A DNA stretch of 64,000 nt from Palsa-892 sp963751615 (GTDB lineage Bacteria; Pseudomonadota; Alphaproteobacteria; Rhizobiales; Xanthobacteraceae): assembly GCA_963751615.1 (NCBI GenBank), contig CAVVVG010000001.1, forward strand, positions 27,466 through 91,465, read 5' to 3'. The notes beneath the pieces were generated by a model. The model did not search any database, was not told the origin of the DNA, and worked only from the letters and a program-made list of their open reading frames with translations. Shown here piece by piece: positions 47,569-57,100 of the stretch. The position numbers and the translations under genes were made by a program. How positions within the stretch are numbered: the first letter of the stretch is position 1; every line of letters begins with the position of its first letter.

Positions 47569-48449
47569 AAGGCATTATCCTGGCGGGAGGAAGCGGCTCA
47601 CGTCTTTATCCGATGACTTTGGCCATATCGAAGCAACTCCTGCCCGTCTTTGACAAACCGATGATCTATTACCCGCTCACCACCCTGATGCTGGCTGGGA
47701 TCCGCGAGATTTTGCTCATTTCTGATCCGCACAATCTTCCCCGCTTTCGGGAGCTGCTTGGCAATGGCGAGCGTTGGGGCATCCAATTGTTCTACGCCGA
47801 ACAACCAAAGCCTGGCGGCCTTGCGCAGGCTTACATCATTGGTGCCGATTTCATCGAAGAGGATTCATCGGCGCTGATATTGGGAGACAACATATTTTTT
47901 GGACACGGGTTGTCCGAGATCATGCAACGGGCGCGGTCGCGGGAAAGTGGTGCGACTGTTTTCGCCTATCAAGTTAGCGATCCAGAACGGTATGGCGTGG
48001 TCGAGTTCGATGCGAAAGGTCGCGCGGTAGCGATCAAAGAAAAGCCGAAGCATCCCAAATCTAACTGGGCATTAACGGGCCTTTATTTCTATGATGCCAG
48101 TGTTGTTGACATTGCAGCAACTCTTAAGCCTTCGGAGCGTGGCGAGCTTGAAATTACCGACGTCAATCGCGCCTATCTGAAATCCGGTGAGCTCGTGGTC
48201 GAAAAAATGGGCCGCGGTTTCGCCTGGCTCGATACCGGAACACCGGAGACACTGCTCGAAGCGAGTGAATTTGTGCACACCCTCGATCGGCGCCAGGGCA
48301 TGAAAATCGCTTCGCCGGAGGAGATTGCCTATCACTCAGGATGGATAACCGACCACGAACTTAAAACTCTCGCCGCGGCGCTGGGCAAGAATGATTACTC
48401 AAGTTATCTGCTCAAGGTTCTCGAAGCTGGGCGCGATAAAAGGAACTGA
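47565..48449 (+). CDS. rmlA: Glucose-1-phosphate thymidylyltransferase
   Basis: A 294-residue nucleotidyltransferase. GIILAGGSGSRLYPMTLAIS is the dTTP-binding start, with KQLLPVFDKPMIYYPLTTLM, LGDNIFFGHGLSEI, EKPKHPKSNWALTGLYFYD and FAWLDTGTPETLLEAS. It opens the dTDP-rhamnose pathway. With rmlC, rmlB and rmlD it makes a complete, intact set, so L-rhamnose is probably a constituent of the surface glycan. Confidence 0.96.
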   Translation: MKGIILAGGSGSRLYPMTLAISKQLLPVFDKPMIYYPLTTLMLAGIREILLISDPHNLPRFRELLGNGERWGIQLFYAEQPKPGGLAQAYIIGADFIEEDSSALILGDNIFFGHGLSEIMQRARSRESGATVFAYQVSDPERYGVVEFDAKGRAVAIKEKPKHPKSNWALTGLYFYDASVVDIAATLKPSERGELEITDVNRAYLKSGELVVEKMGRGFAWLDTGTPETLLEASEFVHTLDRRQGMKIASPEEIAYHSGWITDHELKTLAAALGKNDYSSYLLKVLEAGRDKRN

Positions 48450-48926
48450 CGCTCCAAAGTCACTGAATAGAGCGCCCCAATTTAAAAGGGGGGCCTGCGA
48501 TTTCTCGCATTTCAGCCTGCGAAATGACGGCGTCCGCCCACGCCCCCACTTTGCGATATCGGCAAGAATATCGCCCCCGGGGCCGAATACTGAGCGTTAA
48601 TCGCTTCAAGAAAGCCGTCGTTCCTTTCCAAACGGCGCAATGGTTTCCCAGAAGATTAATTTCTCTGACCGTCTCCTCCGGCACAAAACACCGCATAAGT
48701 AGTTGCATACGCCCTGAAGAAACGTGATGTGTCGGATCGCTGGCTGACACGTGATGACGGCGCGCGCGCTGAAACTGCACCTTGAAGTATCCGGTCAGGC
48801 CACACCCGTTTTCGACGAAATTCTCACACTGACTTCTGGATTCAATTGATCGCCGAAACTTTTTTTCGGGCTGAACATTTCGCCGACATAAGTAGATCGG
48901 TAGTTCCACATTCAACGGAGTGACCC
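48450..48926. other. Intergenic region at the boundary of polysaccharide and mobile-element genes
   Basis: About 480 bases without a supported gene. A long minus-strand frame exists but has no recognisable domain and biased composition. Small hairpins occur (CATTTC/GAAATG near 48508-48526), none followed by a T-run. Function unknown. Confidence 0.4.
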
Positions 48927-49589
48927 ATGACCAAGAGAACTTCATCTAAAACCGCCACACCTTTGATACCCGATGACATCAAGGATCTTTTCGGCAAACG
49001 GCCTCTCATTTTCGGAGAAGACCCCGAACTCTACGATGCACTGCTTTCGAGGGCCGCTGTGGCCGTGAACCCGACGGACATCATCGAATGGCTTTATCTC
49101 AAGGACGTGGTGGATATAACCTGGGAAATCCAACGCCTCCGCCGATTTCAAGCGGCGATGATCAATAATGGCCGAAAAAAAGCCGCCGGCGAGATTCTTG
49201 CGGCGGTTTTGGATGAGGGTAAGGGAGCTATGATCGGGCCAAAAGAAAAAACGGGTTGGGCCCACCAGTTCCTGACCGGCAACAATGAAATCAAAGAAGT
49301 TTTCTTTTCGCAAATGGCAACGCACGGTCTCGATAACGATTCCATTATGGCTGCGGCATTTAACGCAAATATTCCGACACTTGAGATCATGGATCGGATG
49401 CTCGCTGTCGCTGAGGCCCGCCGAGATAAAATGCTGCGTGAAATAGAAAATCGCCGCGAGATACTCGGACGTCGCCTACGCGACAAGATTAATGCAGAGG
49501 CTAATGGCGATCTTACGCTTGCCCCTGATTGCAATACATCTGCCGAAATCGAAGCTACGCGCGTCGGCGCTAATACATGCGGCACATGA
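48927..49589 (+). CDS. Conserved hypothetical protein (rhizobial accessory)
   Basis: A 220-residue, mostly helical, charged protein. PLIFGEDPELYDALLSRAAV and IIEWLYLKDVVDITWEIQRL mark the first half; a coiled-coil-like end has REIENRREILGRRLRDKI. Proteins of this type are widespread in Hyphomicrobiales and often precede an NRRNA-type gene, as here. I do not know a function. A GGAGTGACCC ribosome site lies just before the ATG. Its stop overlaps the next start (ATGA at 49586). Confidence 0.7.
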   Translation: MTKRTSSKTATPLIPDDIKDLFGKRPLIFGEDPELYDALLSRAAVAVNPTDIIEWLYLKDVVDITWEIQRLRRFQAAMINNGRKKAAGEILAAVLDEGKGAMIGPKEKTGWAHQFLTGNNEIKEVFFSQMATHGLDNDSIMAAAFNANIPTLEIMDRMLAVAEARRDKMLREIENRREILGRRLRDKINAEANGDLTLAPDCNTSAEIEATRVGANTCGT

Positions 49590-50164
49590 CGTCAGATCGT
49601 AAAATTATGACCAATCGTCGCAACGCCGCCCGCAGCACCGGACCAAAGTCTTCGAGCGGTAAAGCGCGCTCCAGTCGAAACGCGTTGCGTCACGGCCTTG
49701 CGACAAGGATTGCCCATGTTCCGGGAAAATCGAAAGACATTGAACGACTCGCTTTTGCGCTTGCGGGAACATCTGATCCCGATCTGTTTTGTTACGCACA
49801 GGCGGCTGCCGAGGCCGAACTTGAAATTCTGCGCGTGCGTGAAGCTCGCATCGTTAGCCTAAATCAAATAACCGATAGGATCTCCGAGTTGCAGGCAGAG
49901 AAGTTTACTCGTGAAATATCTGACTCCCAGGCTCATTCCTTTCCCAAGATAGCCCGGAGGTTGAATATGGCTTATGAATTTTTAAGTGCGCACTCGGCCG
50001 CCGAGTTTACGAAGATCGCTTCTAACCTCGCCGCCTTTGACCGCTACGAATATCGAGCGTCATTGCGTCGCAAACGGGCTCTTCGCGACCTTGACGCCGC
50101 CCGCAACCAAAAATTCTCTGTTGCAGGCAGATCGAGAAAAACTATTCAGTCAGCGCGAACTTGA
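49586..50164 (+). CDS. NRRNA-type conserved hypothetical protein
   Basis: A 192-residue protein from the ATG at 49586. NRRNAARSTGPKSSSGKARS followed by SRNALRHGL is the family signature: basic, repeated S/T-G-P-K and N-A-x-x-H-G-L blocks, then a helical region. A second frame after about 50110 continues QADREKLFSQRELEGEKKLD to 50282, so a frameshift may have cut off a coil-rich end. A paralog lies on the opposite strand at 50146-50811 and the two 3' ends overlap. Function unknown; the basic N-terminus suggests nucleic-acid binding. Confidence 0.65.
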   Translation: MTSDRKIMTNRRNAARSTGPKSSSGKARSSRNALRHGLATRIAHVPGKSKDIERLAFALAGTSDPDLFCYAQAAAEAELEILRVREARIVSLNQITDRISELQAEKFTREISDSQAHSFPKIARRLNMAYEFLSAHSAAEFTKIASNLAAFDRYEYRASLRRKRALRDLDAARNQKFSVAGRSRKTIQSART

Positions 50165-50811
50165 GGGCGAAAAGAAATTGGATGCCCTGTCGCCTGCAGC
50201 GTTCGTAAAATCTGCAAGAGCTGCCGCCAAAGCCCGGCTTCATATCGGCCCAAACGATCAAACAGCCCGTTATTGCAATTAGAAAGCCGCAGAAAACAAC
50301 GAGCGATGTCTTTTTCCGGGCTTGGATTATTTTGCGAAAGCTCATCGAGATCCGACTTTGCATTTTCCACGCTTGAATTGAAATCTGACTTGCCCCGTTT
50401 CTCCGCCGCCCGCTCTTTTTCCGCGCCAAATACTCGATAAATCAGCTTGTTCATCGCCTCGGAAGAGGGCCGCGCCATCTCGAACATTGTCTTCCTCTCG
50501 CGCTGGATTTCGCCCTGAATTTGCAGCAGACCGGTTTCGATCGAAATCGTACGACGAAGCCGCCAGAGAACAGAGGCGAGCCGAAAGACAAGTTCCCGTT
50601 CGATGATTGTTTGCGGCGCAAATTCCGCATAAATCGCCGTTTCGAAGGATCGGTAATCCTCTGGATTTTCCAGAACTCCAATAACAGTCTGAGCGGTCAG
50701 ACCATGGCGAAGCGCATTCCGCCTGGAGCGCCGCTTACCATTAACTGTCTTAGGACCGCAGCTTTTGCGGGCGTTTCTAATATTTGCCGCCATTTGTTTT
50801 TCGGACGTCAT
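50146..50811 (-). CDS. NRRNA-type conserved hypothetical protein, second copy
   Basis: A 221-residue paralog of the 49586 protein. MTSEKQMAANIRNARKSCGP then KTVNGKRRSRRNALRHGL parallels the first copy even at the start. RELVFRLASVLWRLRRTISI and RLGRYEAGLWRQLLQILRTL are helical. The ATG at 50811 overlaps the Rad52-like stop by ATGA, so it is the last gene of the minus-strand operon gp157-rad52-this gene. Convergent overlap with the other copy is about 19 bases as written. Function unknown. Confidence 0.65.
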   Translation of the reverse strand: MTSEKQMAANIRNARKSCGPKTVNGKRRSRRNALRHGLTAQTVIGVLENPEDYRSFETAIYAEFAPQTIIERELVFRLASVLWRLRRTISIETGLLQIQGEIQRERKTMFEMARPSSEAMNKLIYRVFGAEKERAAEKRGKSDFNSSVENAKSDLDELSQNNPSPEKDIARCFLRLSNCNNGLFDRLGRYEAGLWRQLLQILRTLQATGHPISFRPQVRAD

Positions 50812-51695
50812 TGACCGCTCGCGTCCGTCGATACGGATGCACCGATTCCGTTGCCGCCGTTTGATAATTTGGGCGAGCGCTTGAAGCGGGACGCGTCCCA
50901 AAGCGCCTTTGCGATCTCTATCGGTTCAATTCCTGCGTTATGCCACCAGGCGCTCTCATTGCCGGAGTGATGCAGCTGACGATGATGCCTTCGACAAAGC
51001 GGTACCGTGAATTCGTCGCTGACTTTCATGCCCAGCGCGCGAGGTTGCGCAAAGCGCAAATGGTGCGGATCAGATGGGCTCTGTTGGCACAGCAGACAGG
51101 GCTGCGATGCAACAAAGCGCAAATGAGGTTTGTCGCGCTGGCGCTTTTCCGCGCCAAATTTCAGCTGTGACTTATCAATCGGCTCCGGCTGTGCAGAAGG
51201 CGATATTGGCGTGGATCGAGAAGGATCAGCTCTATTCATATTGGCAGGAATAGAAACCGGCGACTGTTTCATTGGTTTTCGACTGTGGTAGAGCGCAAGA
51301 CCGAATGGTTTTCCAAAAGTTGCAAACGCGCGTTTGGTGGCGTCGGTTTCTGACGCTTTGAGCGCTAAATCGTGCGTCTCGCCGGGCGAAGTGCCCCTCG
51401 CCTCGCCGCAGCCATGGCCTTCACGCACTACCGTCACACCGGCGGCACGAACGGTAATCCGCACCTTCGATGTATAAACTGCAAGAAATGTTCCGCGGTT
51501 TTCGCGTGCAACGACGCATTTGGATTCGATCGTTTCGCGATCCCAGCCATCAAAGCCAAAAATACGATTGGCTTCGGCAATGGCGTGATTGCCTTCGATG
51601 TAGGAGAGCTCGCGCCCATGCTGAATTCGGGTGCGAACATGCCCATCTTTAACGTCGCGCCGTAGCGCACAAAGTTGCTTTTTCGATAATCCCAT
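50808..51695 (-). CDS. Rad52/Rad22-family annealase fused to an HNH-like zinc domain
   Basis: A 295-residue protein. Residues about 30-140 fit the Rad52/22 single-strand annealing domain: GRELSYIEGNHAIAEANRIF, FDGWDRETIE, and LKASETDATKRAFATFGKPF, the conserved E-T-x-A-x-K-R-A-L-x-x-F-G block. A Ser/Pro linker follows. The C-terminal part from about 205 has CLLCQQSPSDPHHLRFAQP and VPLCRRHHRQLHHSGNE, an HNH/DUF968-like set of cysteines and histidines. Such proteins come from phages and integrated elements and serve recombination. Its ATG shares one base with the Gp157 stop (TGATG). Confidence 0.8.
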   Translation of the reverse strand: MGLSKKQLCALRRDVKDGHVRTRIQHGRELSYIEGNHAIAEANRIFGFDGWDRETIESKCVVARENRGTFLAVYTSKVRITVRAAGVTVVREGHGCGEARGTSPGETHDLALKASETDATKRAFATFGKPFGLALYHSRKPMKQSPVSIPANMNRADPSRSTPISPSAQPEPIDKSQLKFGAEKRQRDKPHLRFVASQPCLLCQQSPSDPHHLRFAQPRALGMKVSDEFTVPLCRRHHRQLHHSGNESAWWHNAGIEPIEIAKALWDASRFKRSPKLSNGGNGIGASVSTDASGQ

Positions 51696-52202
51696 CAGCG
51701 GCTCCTCACACTCAACACGGGCTCAGGATTTGATAATTGCGCGCCGGGAATGGCCGTCCCTTGCTTCAATTCGGCGACGAGTTCCTGGCGCTTCAAGCGC
51801 GGCGGCTGCGGCTCCCAAAATGGCTGAGGAATTGCGCTTTCATCGACAACCACCAATGAAGGCGTTCCCGGCCGCACCGACACCGTAAAATCCGGCGCCG
51901 TAATCTTCTTGATGTCGGCTTGGAGCATGACGTCGCGCGAGAGTTGGCGACGGTTGGCGGCGCGTTCCTCGAAGCGCGTGAGCCGTTCCTGCAATTCCTT
52001 GATGCGGCCCTTTATGCCGGTAGCAAGTGCTTCATCCACTAGCGCAGAGCGAACTATGGCAGCGACAATTTCGTGCAGATCCGTCAGGCCTTCGACGGTG
52101 TCGGCAAGCGTTTGCTCGTCGATGTCTAATTCTCTTCGGACCGGATACGCTCTCGAATGCTTATAGTGAGTCAGTGCAGAAATCAGATGACTTATCAGAC
52201 AC
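51695..52202 (-). pseudogene. Siphovirus Gp157-like protein, N-terminal frameshift
   Basis: The continuous frame from about 52195 reads ELDIDEQTLADTVEGLTDLH, ALVDEALATGIKGRIKELQE and RRQLSRDVMLQADIKKITAP, then SVRPGTPSLVVVDESAIPQP, all characteristic of Gp157 proteins associated with phage recombination functions. The last part ends QLSNPEPVLSVRSR. A GTG at 52202 preceded by TAGGAG gives MSDKSSD but leaves frame within 30 bases, so one indel separates the start from the body. It is first in the operon with the Rad52-like gene. Confidence 0.78.
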
Positions 52203-52304
52203 TGACTCCTATCTTAAAGCACTCATATGTTAATCGATATTAATACTATCATTTTCCGTAGCTTGTCAATAGCCGCGAGAATCAGTAAAGATTTTCAATA
52301 AGTT

Positions 52305-52616
52305 ATGCTTCACGGCTGCACAAATTTCGCGCTGCGAGCGCTTCTTGGGCTGGCAGCCAGGATCAGCTTGCGAAGGCTGCTGAGGTTGGCGTTGCGACAA
52401 TTAGACGTATTGAAATCTTCAGGGGTCCCATAAGCGGTAACGTCTCGACCCAGCTCCGTATTCAAGTAGGCGTTCAGAACGCGCCGGGATCGCTTCATCG
52501 ACGCCGACAAACGGGAGGAGTTGGCGTCGGCTCGATTTGCGCGGCTCAAAAAAAGGGGGAACGTGGAAAAGCAAAAGACTGAAAAATACAGCAATGGTGA
52601 AATACGCGAGTGACAA
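52305..52616 (+). pseudogene. XRE-family helix-turn-helix regulator remnant
   Basis: Across three frames the sequence reads TAAQI, then ARALLGWQ-like, then QDQLAKAAEVGVATIRRIE, then GPISGNVSTQLRIQ. This is the order seen in small phage-type HTH repressors: helix-turn-helix, then a short arm with a conserved GGV/GVR end. At least three indels interrupt it. It faces away from the gp157 operon, so it may once have repressed it. Confidence 0.5.
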
Positions 52617-52627
52617 TCCAGAAGTGC

Positions 52628-53129
52628 CTATATTGCGATAAATCTATTTTTATCCTTGGTTTTGAACATTGCCAGATATTGATCATGCGTAATCGGCATC
52701 AGACTTCCTTCACGAACCATTGTTTTCAAATCAGCTAAGAACTTGGCCCTTTTTCTCCCACCACGTTTTCCTTTGCCACCAACACTTAACAGTGCGGTTT
52801 CGAGTGGACGGCTTTGCCAGAATACTTCTTGTTTTATTTTCCTGACGTATCTCGGATACCCTTCGAACCAATCGAAATAAATATAGCTGAGCCAATCGAT
52901 AAGATTGCCATCTTTATCCAAGATCAGTTTATCTAGATCCGTATATTTCTGTCCGGTTTCCATAGTTCACCCAGATCATACCGGAAATACTCTTGCGGCA
53001 GTAAAGATATGCTGCAGCTGGCTTAATTTGTCCAAATATTGGAAGACCTGCCGCTGCAACGCCTGCTACAGTACCAATTCCAAAATTAAATGTTCTTCGA
53101 TTTATTAGAATGTTCACAAGCATCTCCAT
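52628..53129 (-). pseudogene. Tat-exported hypothetical protein, probably one frameshift
   Basis: The ATG at 53129 gives MEMLVNILINRRTFNFGIGT then VAGVAAAGLPIFGQIKPAAA, which looks like a twin-arginine signal. The frame closes at 52929, while an overlapping frame carries on as DLDKLILDKDGNLIDWLSYI, YFDWFEGYPRYVRKIKQEVF and a basic GKGKRGGRKRAKFLADL segment to 52628. One removed base near 52940 joins them into a protein of about 165 residues. They may instead be two small genes. I do not recognise a family. Confidence 0.4.
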
Positions 53130-53618
53130 CAGTTTCGACGGGAGGCTGGCGATGGTCCGCTACGTTTGCCGTTGGAACGGCCACATCCCCTTTCGGGAAA
53201 CCACCTTGCCGCGAATGAGCAGGTTGGTGACAGCTTCGCCAGCCATCGTCTTAATGTCTGAACTAAATGGAAGCAGTGACTTCTGAAATCAAGAGCTGAA
53301 TTTAGTTCAGCAATACAGATTTTGAAGTTTTTTCCCGCGGATACACCGGTCGCTGGTTTCTAATGTTGTAGCCGAGGAGAGAATATCTCTGGCGTTGACG
53401 CCTCGTTTCACAAAACGAAGCCAATTTTCTCTATGATTTCAAAGTGCGCGAACAATAAAACAGCCGGATTTTTGTCTATCTCACTGAATTTAACTGCGTC
53501 CTTCTTTCACCGCTCGCAACGTTCAACAGCTTATCGGCAAGCGGACATTGAAGCTTTAGAGCCTTCTCCATTGGAGCTCGCGAATAGGGGCCCCTTCGGC
53601 GAGGCATCTAAGGCTATA
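53130..53618. other. Intergenic region
   Basis: About 490 bases between the divergent Tat-type gene and the GT87-like gene. The right part is open in the frame of the downstream gene but has no coding character. No terminator or RNA gene is seen. Confidence 0.4.
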
Positions 53619-54911
53619 ATGCTGTTGTCCAAATTCAAGCCATGTTTTTCAGGAGGCCATGTGCGAACAACATTGACCCGGCGTTCATCCCGCATTGGAT
53701 CTGGGACTGTCATTGTGAGTGGAGTGCTAATTGCTCTGTTTGTACTGCTTTGCCTTGGGCGTTTGGTGGGATGGGATCCAACCTGGCGCACCTCCGGTGT
53801 CACTCCTTTACAACCTCCATTCTTCGATATGCATGTAGTTATGGATTACGCAGTTTGCGCCTCGCAAGGCTTTGATGCGTATATTCCCCATTCCTGTAAT
53901 CCGGCGAACTTCAATATTCCTCCGATTTGGCTGGGGCTCGGCTTTCTCGGGCTCAATGGATCATATTCGGCTTGGCTTTCTGTCACGATCATCGCCGCTG
54001 CATTTGGAGTGATGGTGGCTCTGCTCAAGGGTCGCTCCGTCGCCGACGGAGCACTCGCACTGATGGCTCTTCTGTCGCCCTCAGTGATGATGGGTGTTGA
54101 ACGCGGTAATCTCGATCTATTGATACTGGCTCTGGTAGGAGGTGCAGCATTAATTTACCAGGAGCAAAGAATAGGACGGATGTGCGGGACGATCGCACTG
54201 ATGGGTCTAGCAATTGTATTGAAGCTATTTCCGATGTTTTCTGTCGCGCTTGCAGCTCGTTTCAACCGGCGAACGTTTCTGTTTGCAGGTCTCATAGCTT
54301 TGTTTTCTCTAGCCTATTTGGCAGCCATTTCTGAATACATCCCTCTTATTCGCCATAATGTGCCGACCACCTTCATACTGTCGTACGGATATAAAGCTCT
54401 TTTTCTTGGCCTGGATCATTTACGGACCGAAGCAGGGCTCAATCCAATTGGATTAGCCGACACGTGGGTACCAATCTTGGTAAGTATCCTTACCGTTATA
54501 TTTGCTGCCGTAGCTGCACTGATGAATTTCCACTATGGCCGAATGCTTTGCACAGTTACTGATAGCGTGGCTGGCACGGCCTTTCTTATTGGGAGTGGAA
54601 TTTATTGCGGGACTTTTCTATTGGGCACGAATTTCATTTACCGACTGATGTTTCTTTTGCTGTGCCTGCCACAGCTTCAGGACTGGCAAAGTCAAAAATT
54701 GGAGGGCAAAGAACGGAGCGCAACAATTGAGCGCGGTCTATTCGCTACCGTTTTATCCGTCCTATGGTTGAATGGAAATTCAAATGGAAATTCGATATTC
54801 CTGTTGGTGCCGCAGCTACTCGATTGGCTGCTATTTTTTGGACTAGCAGCGGTGCTGATGTCCAATTTTCTGAACAGTGCGACATCGGCATCAAAGCGCT
54901 TGGTGACTTAG
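53619..54911 (+). CDS. DUF2029/GT87-like polyprenol-phosphate-mannose-type mannosyltransferase
   Basis: A membrane protein of about 430 residues with ten or so hydrophobic segments. FFDMHVVMDYAVCASQGFDA contains the aspartate-bearing loop of GT87 enzymes. FNIPPIWLGLGFLG, GVERGNLDLLILALVG and AIVLKLFPMF carry the conserved ERGN and K-x-x-P motifs. The start at 53619 matches the usual length; the frame is open to 53433. It would use a polyprenol-phosphate sugar at the periplasmic face. The gene sits apart from the main glycosyltransferase cluster. Confidence 0.7.
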   Translation: MLLSKFKPCFSGGHVRTTLTRRSSRIGSGTVIVSGVLIALFVLLCLGRLVGWDPTWRTSGVTPLQPPFFDMHVVMDYAVCASQGFDAYIPHSCNPANFNIPPIWLGLGFLGLNGSYSAWLSVTIIAAAFGVMVALLKGRSVADGALALMALLSPSVMMGVERGNLDLLILALVGGAALIYQEQRIGRMCGTIALMGLAIVLKLFPMFSVALAARFNRRTFLFAGLIALFSLAYLAAISEYIPLIRHNVPTTFILSYGYKALFLGLDHLRTEAGLNPIGLADTWVPILVSILTVIFAAVAALMNFHYGRMLCTVTDSVAGTAFLIGSGIYCGTFLLGTNFIYRLMFLLLCLPQLQDWQSQKLEGKERSATIERGLFATVLSVLWLNGNSNGNSIFLLVPQLLDWLLFFGLAAVLMSNFLNSATSASKRLVT

Positions 54912-55081
54912 GAGAGGCAAATGACGATGGATTGGTCAGCTGCAATTGCTTAGATGCCGCCGACGTCTTGATCAATGAGGTATTCTTGGACCCGTGCTTG
55001 CCTGCGCATTCGCGCGATTGCTTTGTGCTCGCCGTGAACTTCGCTAGAATTGCTTTACGGTGAAAATTGATAAGGCAGTCG

Positions 55082-55805
55082 ATGCGCTTAGCCGCGTGGT
55101 TCGTTTTTATCCTCATAGCGGCAAATATCATGTGTGCCTGTGCATGCACAGAGTCCCGACAGTTCTCTAAGTCCCGATGATTCTCTGAGAGTTTATGCAG
55201 TCTACGTCGTCCATAGTCGCCCATTTCAAAGAACCTTTCACCGGTTACGGCATCTATCTCGGCCAAGGGGCGGTGATAACAGCCGCTCACGTCTTAGGCC
55301 GCTGGCCATATTTTATTTCAAATCCACGGGTGTTGATTGCCGGTCAAGAACTTCCCGCCAAAGTCATCAGAACAGGCTCACCCGGAACGACAGACTTGGC
55401 CATTCTATCCGTCGACGAAACGCGCCTACCTGTTAGCCTGCGGCTGCGACGCAATCCGCTGTGTAAAGAACCTCCACAGGCTGGTGAGAATGTCATTGTC
55501 GTTGTTCCGGGACGGGACGGCACGCTCTCGAATCATTTTTCCGCAATTCGTTTCGCCAGAACATCGAACTAATTTCAATATCTTCATCAATGATGTGAGT
55601 ATAGGCTGGTGGTTCTGGATCAGGTGTCTTTCATGCTGAAAGAAAATGCCTGCTTGGCATCTTAAGCAGTATGATACGGGAAGATAACTATCGAATGGTG
55701 GACGGGCGCATGGTTCGAGATTTAGCGAGAAGTACGATTGAATTTAGGCACTTTGTACCAGCATCCACGATTGCCGAATTCATCCCTGCAGAATTTCGTT
55801 TTTAG
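55082..55805 (+). pseudogene. Trypsin-like protease paralog, frameshifted
   Basis: It is a second copy of the gene at 42531. The ATG at 55082 gives a hydrophobic start, then after a shift AQSPDSSLSPDDSLRVYAVY, then after another GYGIYLGQGAVITAAHVLG and LIAGQELPAKVIRTGSP. The end reads CLLGILSSMIREDNYRMVDG and ASTIAEFIPAEFRF to the stop at 55805. The catalytic Ser region near 55580-55640 (the NSGSG counterpart) is in a poorly readable stretch. At least three frame breaks. Both copies lie next to surface-glycan modules. Confidence 0.65.
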
Positions 55806-55941
55806 TCTTCTGTCCGTTAGCTAGGGGGTTGCATAGGGCGAACCGAGCAATGACAGACGAGGTTATGAAGACCAGGGTCAAAAAGCTAAAGACGCCGGAA
55901 GTTAAGTCATCAGTGCAAATAAACGACGGCGGGGAAATGCT

Positions 55942-56707
55942 GTGAAGACGCATTTTAAAAAACGTCCTGGCGAGTATTCTTGGAGCTTTGACGCTTAGTC
56001 TCATGCTTGGCGTGCAACCATCCAAGGCTCTCGAAGCATTGAAGGTGTATCGAGGCGTTCTCGTTTTAGAAGGAAAAATTGTTGCGGGAGATGACCTTAA
56101 ATTGCGAGAATTCCTCGGTACAAAATCTAATTTTGATAAAATCAGCGGCGGTGTCTTTCTTGCTTCTCCGGGCGGGAACCTTGAGGAAGCGATGAAGATC
56201 GGACGCCTTATACGAGCGTTACGATTGAGCACAGATGCGCCTTTAGGTGCCGCAATGGGCCATGTCAAATTTGGTGAGCCGCTCATCAAACCAAGTCATT
56301 TGGTCGATCCGAAAGCGAATTACCTTTGTGCCAGCGCCTGTTTTCTTGTCTATGTTTCTGGAATTTATAGAAACCTCTACGAGATTGGCCGTCTGGGCGT
56401 TCATCGGCCGCTTCGATTGGAAAGCACTTTTATGAAACTCAGTGACGATGAGGCTATGTACGCAGAAAGCCTTAACCGCAAAAGAGTAGAGAATTATCTC
56501 AATGAAATGAATGTGCCAGAAAAATACGTCGACCTAATGTTTTCTGTCCCGCACAACGAAATCCGTTGGATCACGCAGGATGAATTTGTTTCGGACTTGC
56601 AAGGCTTCATTCCCGAAGTCAGGGACTTAGTCGACGCAAAATGTGATCCGCGCAGCTACAAAGAAAAATTCAGTTCTCAGAATCTGAAAACACAATCAGG
56701 CGACTAG
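55942..56707 (+). CDS. ClpP-like/COG3904-type periplasmic protein, one frameshift in the signal peptide
   Basis: The core shows GGVFLASPGGNLEEAMKIGR, the SPGG oxyanion-like motif, NYLCASACFLVYVSG, with the serine of CASAC in the ClpP-nucleophile position, and GRLGVHRP, the histidine. This is the layout of the COG3904 group of exported ClpP-fold proteins. GTG at 55942, with one A removed from 55957-55962, gives a signal peptide (KNVLASILGALTLSLMLG). As written the open frame begins at a TTG at 55988. About 254 residues when repaired. It may act as an envelope protease; active-site spacing supports but does not prove it. Confidence 0.65.
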
Positions 56708-56892
56708 AAAACGCACGAACCCGCGAGCAACAGAAAATAGTTACAGTGCCCACAAAACAACCGAGCGAAATAGCCAAGTGCCGGATCAAGTTAAAACTGA
56801 ACTCTCGATCGAAGCCTGGCACAAGGTATTTGGCGGCAACTAGCCGCAGGGTCAAATCTTTGTCGGTGGCCGCCCGAATTGGCGATCATTGT

Positions 56893-57090
56893 GCATCCAG
56901 CGTTTTTTCCGGCGGTGCCGCATGCTTCGTATCCAGCACATGGCCAGCGTCGTCAGTCATCGATCCCGGCCCGTAGGCCGCTCAGTCTTGGGAAATCACA
57001 ACGGGCGCACGTGTCCGCGGCCGAAATTCGCTAATGACTCCTCGCGCGCTTTCTCGCACTCAGTCAACCAGCTACCGTAGTTGCCGCAGG
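56893..57090 (-). pseudogene. Diverged duplicate of an acyltransferase SGNH-domain segment
   Basis: This stretch aligns with 60423-60607 inside the acyltransferase gene: gtatccagcacatggccagc against gtatccagtacatggccctc, cgatcccggcccgtaggccg against cgaccccggcccgtaggcga, and gcgcgctttctcgcactcag against gcgcgctttctcgcactcaa. No frame stays open. It is a fragment of a second acyltransferase gene, cut on both sides. The other part of 56708-57100 shows nothing. Confidence 0.7.
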
Positions 57091-57100
57091 CTGAAGAGGT

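Noticed and set aside
48460..48945. A 161-residue minus-strand protein
   Set aside because: No recognisable domain or motif, and it overlaps the ribosome site and start of a supported plus-strand gene.
48960..53130. A complete prophage
   Set aside because: Only recombination-type genes are present; no capsid, tail, terminase, integrase or lysis gene is visible.
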